Of a stretch of 64,000 nt of DNA, positions 50,470 to 63,037 are shown in pieces. A model generated the notes under the pieces. The model had not been told where the DNA came from. It made no database searches and was given only the letters and a program-made list of their open reading frames with translations. How positions within the stretch are numbered: the first letter of the stretch is position 1; each line of letters opens with the position of its first letter. The stretch lies in NCBI RefSeq assembly GCF_004682055.1, contig NZ_QUZU01000009.1, positions 62,001 to 126,000 on the forward strand, in the 5' to 3' direction. This stretch comes from Pseudomonas kairouanensis (GTDB lineage Bacteria > Pseudomonadota > Gammaproteobacteria > Pseudomonadales > Pseudomonadaceae). The translations under genes were made by a program, and so were the position numbers.

Positions 50470-53400
50470 TTATAGCGATGGTTTCTCTGCTGTGCTATCC
50501 GAAAAATCTTCAATGCTCATGCGAAGGAAGGTCGCGGCAAAAAGCTCCGGCGGCAGGGGCAGGCTGACGATGTAGCCTTGCATCTGTTCACAGCCTTCTG
50601 CAGCGAGGAACGCTTGTTGTGCTGGGTTTTCCACGCCCTCGGCGATGATGGTGAATTGCATGCTGTGGCCCAGGGCGATGATGGCGCGCACGATAGCAGC
50701 GTCGTGGGGGTCATCGGGCAGGCCGCGGACGAAGGATTGGTCGATCTTGAGAAAGTCCAGCGGCAGGCGTTTGAGGTAGCTGAGGGAAGAATAGCCGGTG
50801 CCGAAGTCGTCAATCGCCAGTTGTACCCCCAGGTGCTTGAGTTGGTGCAAGACTTCCAGCGCTTCTTCGGCCTGGCTCATGATGAAGTTTTCGGTGATCT
50901 CCAATTGCAGCCGGTCAGGTTTCAAGTGGTAGTCGCGCAGCAGTTGTTCGATACGTGACAGCAGGTTCGGGTGGCGCAGTTGTGCGCCGGCGAGGTTGAC
51001 CGAGAGCGTGCCGAAGTCATCGAAGGTGCCTTGCCAGGCGTGCATTTGCCGGCAAGCCTGCTCCAGAACCCAGTCGCCGATTTGCAGGATCATGCCGTTC
51101 TCTTCGGCCAGGGCGATGAAATGTTCGGGCGGCACATCGCCAAAGGTCGGGTGACGCCAGCGGATCAAGGCTTCGGCGCCGATCAGTTCCTGGGTGATCA
51201 GGCTCAATTTTGGTTGGTAATACAGGCTCAGTTCATCGCGCTCGATGGCGCGACGCAGTTCGTGTTCCAGTGCTACACGTTCGTTGGCTTGGGCGGTGAG
51301 GTCGCGGGTATAGCTTTCGACCCGGTTGCGCCCTTTGGCCTTGGAGCGGTACATCGCGGCATCGGCGTTCTTGACCAGGGTCGCGACGTCGGTGCCGTCC
51401 TGGGGGTACAGGCTGGTGCCGATGCTGGCGCTGATAAAGAACTCATGTTCTCCGGCCTGGAATGGTGGGGTGAAACAGGCCAGTAGCTTGTTGGCCAGGT
51501 TGTCGGCGTCGCTGGCGTGTTGCAGGCCGGGAAGCAGGATGATGAATTCGTCGCCACCCAGGCGGGCCACGGTGTCGATGTCGCGCAGTTGGTCCTTGAG
51601 GCGCACGGCGATATCTTTAAGCAGCAGGTCGCCAATCGGGTGGCCGAGGCTGTCGTTGATGTGTTTGAAGCGGTCCAGGTCAAGAAACAGGACGGCGCCC
51701 TGTTTGCCGGTTTCCTGATGACCGTTGAGCGCGGCCTGCAGCCGGCTCTCGAACAGGGTGCGGTTGGGCAGGCCGGTCAACGGGTCGTGGTGCGCCTGGT
51801 AATCGAGGCGGGCCTGGGCCAGCTTGAGGCTGGAGATGTCGGCAAATACGGCGACGAAGTGGGTGATCGATTGCTCACGGTTGCGTACCGCGCTGATGGT
51901 CAGCCAACTGGGGTAAAGCTCGCCGTTCTTGCGGCGGTTGGAGATCTCGCCCTGCCAGTGTCCTTGGGCGGTCAGTTGATGCCACATTGCCGCGTAGAAC
52001 GCGCTGTCGTGCAAGCCCGAGGCCAGCAGGCGGGGCGTATGGCCGAGGGCTTCGGCCTCGCTGTAGCCAGTAATTTCGCTGAACGCGCGGTTCACGGCAC
52101 TGATATTTTGCCGGGTGTCAGTGATTAATACGCCTTCGGCGGTGCTCTCGAATACGGTAGCGGCTTGTTGCAGTTTTTCCTGCATCAGCTGGCGCTCGGT
52201 GATGTCCCGGGCGATGGTGAGCATGCAGTCGTCGTCGCCAATCGGTAATGGGCGGCTGGAGAGTTCGCAAAGCCGGATTTGCCCGTCGCTGCGGCGGATG
52301 TGGCAGATGAAGTCGCGGACAAAACCGTCGCGCTGCATCAGCTCCAGCATGTGTTTGCGTTCGTTGAGGTCGACCCAGATCCCCAGGTCCAAGGTTGATT
52401 GATCAAGGGATGTTGCGCTGGTGAAACCGGTGATACGGCTGAAGCCATCGTTCACTTCAAGCAACAGACCGTCGCGCTGACGACTCAGCAGTAGGCCGTC
52501 CGGTGAGGCATGGAAGGCCTTGGCGAATTTCTCTTCCGACGTTTGCAGTTGCTGCTGGGTTTCCTTGAGTTGGGAGATATCACGGACCACCACCACGATG
52601 GCTTCGATGGTGTCGAGTTGGAACGGCTCGGCCGAAATCAGGCCGGTAAAGGCTTGGCCGTTGCTACGAAGGAAAGGCATCTCCAGGTTACGAATGCTGG
52701 ATGTCTGGACCCGTTGCAATAAGTCCGGACCGATTCCGTCGATCCCCCAAATATTGAGCTCAGTGCCGGTTTTGCCGACGACCTCTTCGGCGCGCAGGCC
52801 AACCTGGTCCTCGAACGCCTTGTTGACTTCCAGCAGGCAGCCATCGGACAAACGTGCGATCACCAAAATGTCCGGGCACTGCTGGAATACCGAAGCAAAC
52901 TTTTGTTCGGACAGTTGCAGCGCCTCTTCAGTGCGCTTGGCCTCGCTGATGTCGATCATCAGGCCGCGCAGCACGGGTTCATGGCCGTGTTCGATCAGGC
53001 TGACGATGTCTCTTACCCACAGGCAACGGCCATCGGCGGTGATCACGCGGTAGTCAACGCTGTGATCACGGTTGGCGCGGGTCTCGCGGTAGCAATAGGC
53101 TTCGGTGCGCGTGAGGTCGGCGGGGTGGATGATGTTGCGCCAGAACCCTGGAATCAGCCAATGGGCGCGAGGATAGCCCAGCAGTTCCTCTGCGTGGGGG
53201 GAGACGTAGCTGTAGGTGAAATCGTTGACGTTGGCTTCCCAGGCGATGGCGGACAGGCTCTCCACCAGCCCGCGATAGTGGTACTCGCTGCTGCGCAGTT
53301 CCTGTTCCAGGGCAACCCTGCGGGAAATTTCCGAGCTGAGGCGACGATTGATCCGAATCACGATGGCCAATACCGTGCTCAGCAGCAGCACCGTCGGCAG

Positions 53401-54213
53401 GCCGTAGGTCAGCAAGTCGGTCCAGAAGGCGCGATGGTCGGTGATGCTGCCTACCCAGTGTTGCTGTATAGCGTCGGTCTCGGCCGGGCTGAGGTCGGCG
53501 AGGACTTTGTCCAGAATGCCCACCAGCATTTTGTTATCTCGCGGCACGCCCATCGCCAGTTGGTAGCGATAGGGTGTTTCGCCGCTTACATACAAGCCAT
53601 CGAGCTTGAGCTGACGCAGGCTCCAGACGCTGGACGCCAGGTCACCCACCACAGCATCCACTTCATCGGTGGCCAGTGCTTGCAGTGCCGAGCTGACATT
53701 CGGCATTGCGACCAGGTTGAGGTCCGGGTGATGGGTGCGCAATAGCTCATGGGGGGCGTAATTCTCCACGACGGCGATTTTCAGCCCATAGAGATCCTTG
53801 AGGTTGTGTGGCTGTGCACCGCCTTCGTGAGCGAGGATGACGATGGGGAAATCCAGGTAGGGCCGTGTGAACGCGATGTAGCTTTGGCGCTCGGGGGTGG
53901 ACATCACGCCGGGCAGTAAATCCAGCTGATTGTTCTTGGCCTGCTCAAGCACGGCGCTCCAGCTCATCGGTTCGATCAGTTTGATTCGCACGCCCAGGCG
54001 GTCCTGGATCAGGCGCACATAGTCAGCAGCCAGGCCTTGATAGCGGCCGGCTTCATCGCGAAATTCAAAGGGTGGCCACGACGCATCCACCCCCAGCCGC
54101 AGCTCCTGATGGTCCGCCAGCCAGCCACGCTCATCATCGGTAAGAGTCAACGCGCCAGCCGTTGCGGTCCAGGTCAGCAGCGACAGCAGTAACACAGTCG
54201 GCAATCTGGGCAT
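50470..54213 (-). CDS. rmcA: RmcA-like c-di-GMP phosphodiesterase with periplasmic sensor
   Basis: A 1247-residue inner-membrane regulator. Order: signal peptide; periplasmic amino-acid-binding-type domain (about 35-260); membrane helix (about 270-290); four PAS domains; GGDEF domain with RLGGDEF; EAL domain with EALIRW, AIDDFGTGYSSL and LKIDQSFV, all intact. It corresponds in place and size to P. aeruginosa PA0575 (RmcA), a redox-responsive phosphodiesterase that lowers c-di-GMP. It should affect biofilm and matrix production. The neighbour order with rpoD is conserved. Confidence 0.92.
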   Translation of the reverse strand: MPRLPTVLLLSLLTWTATAGALTLTDDERGWLADHQELRLGVDASWPPFEFRDEAGRYQGLAADYVRLIQDRLGVRIKLIEPMSWSAVLEQAKNNQLDLLPGVMSTPERQSYIAFTRPYLDFPIVILAHEGGAQPHNLKDLYGLKIAVVENYAPHELLRTHHPDLNLVAMPNVSSALQALATDEVDAVVGDLASSVWSLRQLKLDGLYVSGETPYRYQLAMGVPRDNKMLVGILDKVLADLSPAETDAIQQHWVGSITDHRAFWTDLLTYGLPTVLLLSTVLAIVIRINRRLSSEISRRVALEQELRSSEYHYRGLVESLSAIAWEANVNDFTYSYVSPHAEELLGYPRAHWLIPGFWRNIIHPADLTRTEAYCYRETRANRDHSVDYRVITADGRCLWVRDIVSLIEHGHEPVLRGLMIDISEAKRTEEALQLSEQKFASVFQQCPDILVIARLSDGCLLEVNKAFEDQVGLRAEEVVGKTGTELNIWGIDGIGPDLLQRVQTSSIRNLEMPFLRSNGQAFTGLISAEPFQLDTIEAIVVVVRDISQLKETQQQLQTSEEKFAKAFHASPDGLLLSRQRDGLLLEVNDGFSRITGFTSATSLDQSTLDLGIWVDLNERKHMLELMQRDGFVRDFICHIRRSDGQIRLCELSSRPLPIGDDDCMLTIARDITERQLMQEKLQQAATVFESTAEGVLITDTRQNISAVNRAFSEITGYSEAEALGHTPRLLASGLHDSAFYAAMWHQLTAQGHWQGEISNRRKNGELYPSWLTISAVRNREQSITHFVAVFADISSLKLAQARLDYQAHHDPLTGLPNRTLFESRLQAALNGHQETGKQGAVLFLDLDRFKHINDSLGHPIGDLLLKDIAVRLKDQLRDIDTVARLGGDEFIILLPGLQHASDADNLANKLLACFTPPFQAGEHEFFISASIGTSLYPQDGTDVATLVKNADAAMYRSKAKGRNRVESYTRDLTAQANERVALEHELRRAIERDELSLYYQPKLSLITQELIGAEALIRWRHPTFGDVPPEHFIALAEENGMILQIGDWVLEQACRQMHAWQGTFDDFGTLSVNLAGAQLRHPNLLSRIEQLLRDYHLKPDRLQLEITENFIMSQAEEALEVLHQLKHLGVQLAIDDFGTGYSSLSYLKRLPLDFLKIDQSFVRGLPDDPHDAAIVRAIIALGHSMQFTIIAEGVENPAQQAFLAAEGCEQMQGYIVSLPLPPELFAATFLRMSIEDFSDSTAEKPSL

Positions 54214-54305
54214 AACGGTCTCGTTATGGCACGGGGAATGGTTCGAGTGTAGACGGGCATTGCGGGGGAGGAGGGGGTGCGCAGGCTTTTATCGATAGAA
54301 AACAA

Positions 54306-54328
54306 AACCCCCGGCCTAGGCCGGGGGT
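54306..54328 (-). terminator. rpoD terminator
   Basis: On the minus strand AACCCCCGGCC-TA-GGCCGGGGGTT is followed by TTGTTTTC; it starts 7 bases after the rpoD stop. Confidence 0.92.
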
Positions 54329-54335
54329 TCTGGTA

Positions 54336-56186
<1,851 letters not shown>

Positions 56187-56253
56187 AACACCCTATCCAC
56201 TGAAGGTCTTGGCGGGCAAAAAACAAGCCGAGGATTATACCCGAGCTATGACC

Positions 56254-58227
56254 TCACACGCCAGCTGAGGTCGGGTTTGATGCGGAAACATTCTGTTTTA
56301 AGAGGTCGCGCATCTGTTTTGCTATCTGAATTTGCTCTTCAGCCGACAATCCCGGCTGCCTTGCTCTCTTGATAAGTTCATCGAGGGTCTGCGTGTGCTG
56401 ACCCGCGGATAACCTAGTAATGGTGTCTAAAAACTGTTGTTCAAGGTTATCGCCGTCAATTAGCCACTCCTTTTCCGCAAGTGCTTTCAACAGTCGGCCT
56501 TGTTCGGTTCCGTGCCAGCGAGCCATTAGCTGGATAGAGTTTAGCCTAGGATTTTTTTGCACGGCCTCGATCAGGGCAATCAGCACCTGGGCGTAGGTGT
56601 TGCTTTCGTTAGCGAAGTGATCGGCGCTTTCGACTTTGCTGGCCAGCTGCGGATGGTGGATCAACGTACGCAATGCAATAAGCGTTGGTGCTTCCACGGC
56701 CACGGGTGTGCGTGGGGCATAGGCTTCATCGCGGTCGCCGCGCTTGCCGTTCTTGCTCCAGGGTTTCTTGTCCCATTTTTTGCCGCCGGCGCCGGGCTTT
56801 TTCGGGGTCCATTCCTGCTGGGGCGCGTAGGCCTCCTGCGGTTGATGGAAGTCCGAATAGTCCGGCATGGCGTCGTAATCCATGCCTGGGTCGTAGGCTG
56901 GTGGCGGCGTATCCTGCGGCGCACTGTGCACCAATTGACTCACCGCCTCGCCGCTTAGACCGGTGATCTCAAGCAAGCGCTGGCGCATCAGGGTGCGCAG
57001 GTTGGCGCCCGGTACCTTGTCGATCAGCGGCGCCGCGAGGGTGGCCATGTGGGCCTTGCCTTCGAGGGAGCGCGGGTCGGCTTCTTCAGTCAGTTGCTGG
57101 AAAAAATAGTCCGCCAGCGGCTGTGCGTGCTGGTTGATGCGTGCGCGAAAGGCGTCGGTGCCTTCGGAGCGTACCAGTGTGTCTGGGTCCTCGCCTTCGG
57201 GCAGGAACAGAAAGCGCGCGCGACGCCCATCCTGCAAGCTCGACAGCGTGGCTTCGAGCGCGCGCCAGGCAGCGTTGCGGCCGGCCTGGTCGCCATCGAA
57301 ACAGAACAGCACGCTGGGCACGACGCGAAACAGGCGCTTCAAATGTTCTTCGCTGGTGGCAGTGCCCAGCGTGGCCACGGCGTTGCGCAAACCTTGTTGG
57401 GCGAGCGCGATCACGTCCATATAGCCTTCAACCACGATGATTTCATCGAGGTTGCGGTTGTTCTTGCGCGCTTCAAACAGGCCGTAGAGTTCCTGGCCTT
57501 TATGGAACACCGGGGTTTCCGGGGAGTTCAGGTACTTGGGCTTATCGTCCCCCAGTACGCGACCACCAAAGGCGATGATGCGGCCACGGCTGTCGCGGAT
57601 CGGGAACATCACCCGGTCGCGGAAACGGTCGTAGCGCTTGCCGGTCTCGGCGTTTTCCACCAGCAGGCCGGCGTCGATCATGGCTTTTTGCTGCAGGGTG
57701 TCGCTGCTCAGGTGTTTGTACAGATTGTCCCAGCCCGGCGGTGCAAAGCCGAGGCCGAAATCACGGGCGATTTCGCCGGTGAGGCCGCGACCTTTGAGGT
57801 AGTCGACTGCGGCTTTGCGTTGCGGGTGGCTTTTGAGGGCCTGACGGTAAAAGTCGGCCGCGGCCGTCAGTAGCGGGTACAGCGGCGAATCGGTGGGCTG
57901 GCGCGGTTTGTGCGGGCGGCCACTTTCCTCGCGAGGGATTTCCATGCCGGCGGCTTTCGCCAGGTCCTCGACCGCCTGGGGGAAGTCCAGGTTGTCGTGG
58001 TCCATCAGGAAGCCAAGGGCATTGCCGCCTGCGCCGCAACCGAAGCAGTAATAGAACTGCTTGTCGGGGCTGACGCTGAACGACGGGGTTTTTTCCTTGT
58101 GGAATGGGCAGCAGGCGGTGTAGTTCTTGCCAGCTTTCTTCAGTTGCACGCGTGAGCTGACAACATCGACGATGTCGGTGCGGTTCAGAAGGTCGTCAAT
58201 AAAGCTCTGGGGAATCAGCCCGGCCAT
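56254..58227 (-). CDS. dnaG: DNA primase DnaG
   Basis: A 657-residue primase that makes RNA primers at the replication fork. The N-terminal CHC2 zinc motif is CPFHKEKTPSF...YYCFGCG. The TOPRIM core has IVVEGYMDVIAL and CFDGDQAGRNAAWRA. The C-terminal domain binds DnaB; a Pro/Lys-rich linker precedes it. It lies in the conserved order between rpsU and rpoD. The 443 bases to rpsU hold the rpsU terminator and no gene I can support. Confidence 0.97.
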   Translation of the reverse strand: MAGLIPQSFIDDLLNRTDIVDVVSSRVQLKKAGKNYTACCPFHKEKTPSFSVSPDKQFYYCFGCGAGGNALGFLMDHDNLDFPQAVEDLAKAAGMEIPREESGRPHKPRQPTDSPLYPLLTAAADFYRQALKSHPQRKAAVDYLKGRGLTGEIARDFGLGFAPPGWDNLYKHLSSDTLQQKAMIDAGLLVENAETGKRYDRFRDRVMFPIRDSRGRIIAFGGRVLGDDKPKYLNSPETPVFHKGQELYGLFEARKNNRNLDEIIVVEGYMDVIALAQQGLRNAVATLGTATSEEHLKRLFRVVPSVLFCFDGDQAGRNAAWRALEATLSSLQDGRRARFLFLPEGEDPDTLVRSEGTDAFRARINQHAQPLADYFFQQLTEEADPRSLEGKAHMATLAAPLIDKVPGANLRTLMRQRLLEITGLSGEAVSQLVHSAPQDTPPPAYDPGMDYDAMPDYSDFHQPQEAYAPQQEWTPKKPGAGGKKWDKKPWSKNGKRGDRDEAYAPRTPVAVEAPTLIALRTLIHHPQLASKVESADHFANESNTYAQVLIALIEAVQKNPRLNSIQLMARWHGTEQGRLLKALAEKEWLIDGDNLEQQFLDTITRLSAGQHTQTLDELIKRARQPGLSAEEQIQIAKQMRDLLKQNVSASNPTSAGV

Positions 58228-58613
58228 GGCGTTCTCGTCATCACTGCGTGTAAATGAGGGCCCGTGAAGTGTTCAAGCGCAGCTGTTGTGCGGCTCGACC
58301 TTCAATTGTCTGCTTGGGTTGCATGGAAGTGTATCTGCCGAACATTCACTGACGTTAGTTTCTGATCAGTCTTTGGCGTGGAAATGTTGCCCTGGCATCC
58401 GGTCTAGGCCAATGGCAGGCCTGGGAAGCACATTGCGGGCGCAGCCGACCTGTTGATCGTCTGTTTGTAGAATAAGTGTGCTCGTCAGTAGCCTTGTTAG
58501 GCTCGTCAGAAGAGACGTGCACCGCTGGCAGAAGAGCCAGTCCTGACGTGTGAAGCAATGTATCGGTCGCATGTGCGGCGTCAACAGTGAAACATCAAGC
58601 GATATCCGCAAAT

Positions 58614-58644
58614 GCCAACAGCCCGGCTGAGGGCCGGGCTTGGC
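58614..58644 (-). terminator. Partial terminator after rpsU
   Basis: AGCCCGGC and GCCGGGCT with outer TTGGC/GCCAA pairs form a strong stem, but the T-run is weak. In this operon an inefficient terminator between rpsU and dnaG lowers primase expression relative to S21. Confidence 0.7.
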
Positions 58645-58670
58645 AGAAGCTTGCTACGAACGTCTGTGTA

Positions 58671-58886
58671 TTAGTACAGACGAACGGCGCGGCGCTGTTC
58701 GCGCTGAACTTTCTTGGCGTGACGCTTAACAGCGGCTGCTGCTTTGCGCTTACGCTCAGAAGTTGGCTTCTCGTAAAATTCGCGGCTACGAACTTCAGCC
58801 AGTACACCGGCTTTTTCGCAGGAGCGCTTGAAACGACGCAGAGCTACGTCGAAGGGTTCGTTCTCTTTAACTTTGACGGCTGGCAT
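58671..58886 (-). CDS. rpsU: 30S ribosomal protein S21
   Basis: A 71-residue, strongly basic protein: [20 protein letters not shown] at the start and [13 protein letters not shown] end ([10 protein letters not shown]). It binds the 30S platform near the Shine-Dalgarno helix. It is the first gene of the rpsU-dnaG-rpoD unit and divergent from tsaD. Confidence 0.98.
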
Positions 58887-59088
58887 CCAGAGCTACCTTC
58901 TTTCATTACCGGGATCAACGTTCTCGTCGCAAACAATTCGCGGCTGAGGTCGTCGGTTTTTAAGGGTTGCGGATGTTAACCCCTCATTGCCCGGAATGCA
59001 AAGCCTCTGATCGAAAACCGCTAGTCGGGAGGTGGAGTGGCGACTATTATGCGCGCCTTCGAATTTAGCCTCTACAAGGCGCAAACCC

Positions 59089-60114
59089 ATGCTAGTACTG
59101 GGACTTGAAACCTCCTGCGACGAAACCGGTGTCGCACTTTACGACAGTGAACGCGGGCTCTTGGCCGATGCACTGTTCAGTCAGATCGACCTGCACCGCG
59201 CCTATGGCGGCGTGGTGCCGGAGCTGGCCAGCCGCGATCACGTCAAGCGCATGCTGCCCCTGATTCGTCAGGTGCTGGATGAGGCCGGCTGCGTGCCGAC
59301 CGAGATCGACGCCATTGCCTACACCGCGGGCCCCGGATTGGTCGGAGCCCTTCTGGTTGGGGCCTCTTGCGCCCAGGCGCTGGCATTTGCCTGGGGCATT
59401 CCGGCCCTCGGTGTGCACCATATGGAAGGCCATTTATTGGCGCCCATGCTGGAAAAAACACCGCCGCAGTTCCCGTTCGTCGCTTTGTTGGTTTCAGGCG
59501 GCCATACGCAGCTGGTTCAGGTGGATGGCATCGGCCAATACACGCTGCTGGGTGAGTCCCTGGACGACGCTGCCGGCGAGGCGTTCGACAAGACCGCGAA
59601 GATGATGGGCCTCAATTATCCCGGTGGCCCGGAAATCGCCCGTCTCGCCGAAAAGGGCGTTGCCGGTCGCTACACCTTCCCGCGTCCGATGTGCGACCGC
59701 CCAGGCCTGATGTTCAGCTTCAGCGGTTTGAAAACCTCCGCGTTGAATACCTGGCAGCACAGCGTCAGCGCCGGGGACGACAGTGAGCAAGCCCGTTGCG
59801 ACATCGCGCTGGCGTTCCAGCAGGCCGTGGTGGAGACTTTGACCATCAAGTGCAAGCGTGCCCTGAAACAGGCGGGTATGAAGCGTCTGGTGATCGCTGG
59901 CGGCGTCAGCGCCAATAAGGCTTTGCGGGCGTCATTGGAAAAAATGCTCGGTGACATGAAGGGCGATGTGTTCTACGCACGTCCCGAGTTCTGCACTGAC
60001 AATGGCGCGATGATCGCCTACGCCGGTTGCCAGCGTTTGCAGGCGGGGCAGCATGAAAGCCTGGCGATCAGCGTGCAGGCGCGCTGGCCGATGGAGCAGT
60101 TGTCGCCGTTGTAA
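59089..60114 (+). CDS. tsaD: tRNA N6-threonylcarbamoyladenosine transferase TsaD
   Basis: A 341-residue ASKHA-fold protein that transfers threonylcarbamoyl to A37 of ANN-decoding tRNAs, with TsaB and TsaE. The metal motif HMEGH has His111 and His115, and VSGGHTQLV and [15 protein letters not shown] nucleotide segments ([11 protein letters not shown]) are present. ATG 59089 gives the family start [14 protein letters not shown]; an upstream ATG at 59032 is not credible. Confidence 0.97.
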   Translation: MLVLGLETSCDETGVALYDSERGLLADALFSQIDLHRAYGGVVPELASRDHVKRMLPLIRQVLDEAGCVPTEIDAIAYTAGPGLVGALLVGASCAQALAFAWGIPALGVHHMEGHLLAPMLEKTPPQFPFVALLVSGGHTQLVQVDGIGQYTLLGESLDDAAGEAFDKTAKMMGLNYPGGPEIARLAEKGVAGRYTFPRPMCDRPGLMFSFSGLKTSALNTWQHSVSAGDDSEQARCDIALAFQQAVVETLTIKCKRALKQAGMKRLVIAGGVSANKALRASLEKMLGDMKGDVFYARPEFCTDNGAMIAYAGCQRLQAGQHESLAISVQARWPMEQLSPL

Positions 60115-60147
60115 GCGTGCAAGGTGAGCGGTGCTCATCGAGCGTAT

Positions 60148-60717
60148 TTAAAAATGCCGTTCGCGCCCGGCAAACAGGTCGCGTAAATTGCCCCGGTGGC
60201 GCCACACGATCAGCAGTGTCAGCACGCTCATCGGCAGCAGCGCCGCCGGTTCCTGCCAGGCCAGCAAGGGCAGGGTCAGCGGGGTGGCGATCAGCGCGGC
60301 GAGCGAGCTGGTGCGGGTCAGGTAGAACGTCAGCAGCCAGGCGACAACCGCCAGCAGCGCTGCCGGTGGGTAAATCCCCAGCAGCATGCCGGCGGCCGTG
60401 GCCACACCTTTGCCGCCGCGAAAGCGGAAGTACAGTGGAAACAGGTGGCCGAGGACGGCGCACACGCCAACCCAGGCTTGCTGTTGCAGGGTGAGGCCGG
60501 CGAGGCTGGCGATCAGCACGGGCAGCAGGCCCTTGCACAGGTCGCCCAGCAGCGTCAGCACGGCGAGTTTCTTGCCGGCCAGGCGCAACATATTGGTGGC
60601 GCCGGCATTGCCTGAGCCACTCATTCGCGGGTCGGGGTTTCCCGTCAGGCGGCTGAGCAAAATGGCGAAGGACAGCGAGCCGAGCAGGTAGGCGAGGATC
60701 GCCAGTGACCAAAACAT
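60148..60717 (-). CDS. plsY: Acyl-phosphate glycerol-3-phosphate acyltransferase PlsY
   Basis: An inner-membrane enzyme that acylates glycerol-3-phosphate from acyl-phosphate, the first step of phospholipid synthesis. 189 residues with five hydrophobic helices. Family motifs: [34 protein letters not shown] and the C-terminal [16 protein letters not shown]. Convergent with tsaD, divergent from folB. Confidence 0.96.
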   Translation of the reverse strand: MFWSLAILAYLLGSLSFAILLSRLTGNPDPRMSGSGNAGATNMLRLAGKKLAVLTLLGDLCKGLLPVLIASLAGLTLQQQAWVGVCAVLGHLFPLYFRFRGGKGVATAAGMLLGIYPPAALLAVVAWLLTFYLTRTSSLAALIATPLTLPLLAWQEPAALLPMSVLTLLIVWRHRGNLRDLFAGRERHF

Positions 60718-60791
60718 GCTAACTATTCCGGGCGAGGACGCCCTGATTCTAACGGGGCATCGCGCCCTTGTCGTGCTGCGGAGAAGAGTGC

Positions 60792-61145
60792 TTGGACAGA
60801 GTGTTTATCGAAGGCCTGGAAGTCGACACCGTGATCGGGGCCTACGACTGGGAGCGCGGAATCCGCCAATGCCTGCGCCTGGACCTGAGCTTCGCCTGGG
60901 ATAACCGCCCGGCAGCGGCCGGTGACGACCTGACCCTGGCGCTGGATTACGCCAGCGTGTCCACGCGTATCCAGGCCTTTGCCGAGCAATCCCAGTACCA
61001 ACTGGTAGAGACCTTCGCCGAGCGATTGGCCGAAGTGTTGATGCGCGAGTTCCAGATCCCCTGGTTGCACCTCAAACTGACCAAGCCTGGTGCCGTTCCG
61101 GCGGCCAAGGGCGTGGGCGTGGAGATTGAGCGCGGATGTCGCTAA
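60792..61145 (+). CDS. folB: Dihydroneopterin aldolase
   Basis: Splits 7,8-dihydroneopterin to 6-hydroxymethyl-dihydropterin in folate synthesis. 117 residues from TTG 60792, with GGAG 8 bases upstream; the protein then starts with the family sequence [21 protein letters not shown] longer ATG at 60768 is unlikely. The 3' end overlaps folK by 10 bases; the two catalyse consecutive steps. Confidence 0.93.
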   Translation: MDRVFIEGLEVDTVIGAYDWERGIRQCLRLDLSFAWDNRPAAAGDDLTLALDYASVSTRIQAFAEQSQYQLVETFAERLAEVLMREFQIPWLHLKLTKPGAVPAAKGVGVEIERGCR

Positions 61146-61654
61146 CTCAGGTTTACCTTGGTCTTGGCAGCAATATTGAACGCGAGTCTCATCTGTGCGC
61201 AGGCCTGGATGCACTGGCGAGTTTCTTGACTGACGTACGTTGTTCCCCAGTGTTTGAAAGCCAGCCGGTGGGTATCAAAAGCGGGCCGTTCTTCAATCTG
61301 GTGGTGTCGGCCTATACCGATCTGCCGTTGATGGAGCTGGACCGTCGGCTGAAATTCATTGAGGCCGACAACGGTCGTTACGCACCGGACCGCAAGGGCC
61401 TGCCATTGGATATCGACGTGTTGCTGTATGGCGAGTTGGTCGGCAATTTCGACGGGCTCATCCTGCCGCGCGCAGAAATCCTGAAGAATGCTTTCGTGTT
61501 GTGGCCGTTGTCGCTGATGGCGCCGCAGCGCGTGCACCCGCAAGCGCGCAAGACCTTGGCCGAGCTGTGGCGCGATGCGCAGATCGACCAGGTGCTGGCG
61601 CCCGTCGCGTTTGAGTGGCGGGGCCAGCAACTCACCCCGAACGCCGCCCTGTAG
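61136..61654 (+). CDS. folK: 2-amino-4-hydroxy-6-hydroxymethyldihydropteridine pyrophosphokinase
   Basis: HPPK, 172 residues, transfers pyrophosphate from ATP to the FolB product. VYLGLGSNIERE is the N-terminal signature, FFNLVV binds substrate, and RKGLPLDIDVLLYG carries the metal-binding DxD. The last codons, including the stop, lie in a REP palindrome. Confidence 0.95.
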   Translation: MSLTQVYLGLGSNIERESHLCAGLDALASFLTDVRCSPVFESQPVGIKSGPFFNLVVSAYTDLPLMELDRRLKFIEADNGRYAPDRKGLPLDIDVLLYGELVGNFDGLILPRAEILKNAFVLWPLSLMAPQRVHPQARKTLAELWRDAQIDQVLAPVAFEWRGQQLTPNAAL

Positions 61655-61750
61655 GAGCGAGCTTGCTCGCGAAAAACCTGAGGGCGCCGCGTATCGTCAG
61701 GCTGCCCGCGTTATCGTTGGCGATCTTCGCGGGCAAGCCCGCTCCTACAG
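61649..61750. repeat. REP doublet shared by the folK and cca ends
   Basis: CTGTAGGAGCGAGCTTGCTC and its inverted partner GGCAAGCCCGCTCCTACAG flank about 60 bases. The family differs from the one at 3390. Each end supplies CTG-TAG, the last codon and stop, for folK on the plus strand and cca on the minus strand. It may also form the bidirectional terminator. Confidence 0.88.
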
Positions 61751-62974
61751 GGGGTTGTGTTCCTTGTAGGCTTTCAGCGCCTTGAGCCGTTCGCGCTTGA
61801 GTGCTTCACCCAGTTCGGGGCCTTTAAATCCTTTTTCCAGCAACGGCGCCACAGCAACTTCGCGGGCAACTCGTGCTGCCCCGCGTAAATAATCGGCCTG
61901 TGGATAACTACGCTGCTCCAAACCCTTGCGGCCGCGGGCGTCCATTTCGCAGGCGACTACAAACTCCTCAAAGCGCTGCGGCCGGCGGTACACGTCAAAA
62001 CTTTGCAGCAGCTCCAGCAATGTCGAGGGCTTCAGTTCCAGGGCGCGATGGCCATGGGTGTGGTATTGGCAAACCAGCAGCGCCAATTCCTGGCAATCCC
62101 TCGGCACCTTGAAACGTTCGTTGACCGCCTTGACCAGCTTTAAGCCCGTATGTTCGTGGGCAATATGCTGCGGCAACTTATCCACAGGTGTCAGGCCCTT
62201 GCCCAGATCATGCAGCAGGCAGGCCCAACGTACGGTCAGGGGTTGTTTGTGCAGGGCGGCCTGTTCCAGCACGCTCAGGGTATGCACGCCGGTGTCTATT
62301 TCGGGGTGGTGGGCCGCAGGTTGCGGCACGCCAAACAGGGCATCGACTTCTGGCATCAAGGTTTTCAGGGCTGCGCAATCGCGCAGCACCTGGATGAACA
62401 CCTGTGGCTGATCTTCCATCAATGCGCGGGAGATTTCTTTCCAGCTGCGCTCGGGCGTCAACGCTTCCAGCTCGCCAGATTCGCTGAGTTGGCGCATCAG
62501 TTCCAGAGTGGGTGGGGCTACCGTAAAACCCAGGGGAGCATAACGTGCGGCAAAGCGGGCAACGCGCAGTACTCTCAGCGGATCTTCGGCGAATGCGGGG
62601 GAAACGTGGCGCAGAACACGGGCTTCCAGGTCTTGCTGGCCGTGGTATGGATCGGTGAGGTTGCCGTCGTCGTCTTCGGCCATGGCGTTGATGGTCAGGT
62701 CGCGACGGATCAGGTCTTCTTCCAGCGTTACCTCAGGACTTGCGTGGAACACAAAGCCGCCGTAGCCCCGGCCGTTCTTGCGCTCGGTACGGGCGAGGGC
62801 GTATTCGTCGCCGTTTTTTGGGTCCAGGAACACCGGGAAGTCAGCACCGACTGGCTTGTAGCCTTTGGCGAGCATCTCTTCGGCAGTCGCACCCACGACT
62901 ACGCGGTCGATATCGGTGACCTTGATGCCCAGCAAGCGGTCACGTACCGCGCCGCCAACTTTGTAGATTTTCAT
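61745..62974 (-). CDS. cca: CCA tRNA nucleotidyltransferase
   Basis: Adds or repairs the 3' CCA of tRNAs without template. 409 residues: [10 protein letters not shown] and [14 protein letters not shown] form the nucleotidyltransferase core; [12 protein letters not shown] and the neck domain follow. An HD phosphohydrolase domain (CLLHDLGKG) is at the C-terminal half, as in gamma-proteobacterial Cca. GGAGG precedes the start. Confidence 0.96.
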   Translation of the reverse strand: MKIYKVGGAVRDRLLGIKVTDIDRVVVGATAEEMLAKGYKPVGADFPVFLDPKNGDEYALARTERKNGRGYGGFVFHASPEVTLEEDLIRRDLTINAMAEDDDGNLTDPYHGQQDLEARVLRHVSPAFAEDPLRVLRVARFAARYAPLGFTVAPPTLELMRQLSESGELEALTPERSWKEISRALMEDQPQVFIQVLRDCAALKTLMPEVDALFGVPQPAAHHPEIDTGVHTLSVLEQAALHKQPLTVRWACLLHDLGKGLTPVDKLPQHIAHEHTGLKLVKAVNERFKVPRDCQELALLVCQYHTHGHRALELKPSTLLELLQSFDVYRRPQRFEEFVVACEMDARGRKGLEQRSYPQADYLRGAARVAREVAVAPLLEKGFKGPELGEALKRERLKALKAYKEHNPL

Positions 62975-63037
62975 GAAAAAGCCTCCATTAGCGGCACAGG
63001 ATACCGCCTGTGCCTGGCCAAGGGAGGCTTTGCTGTT

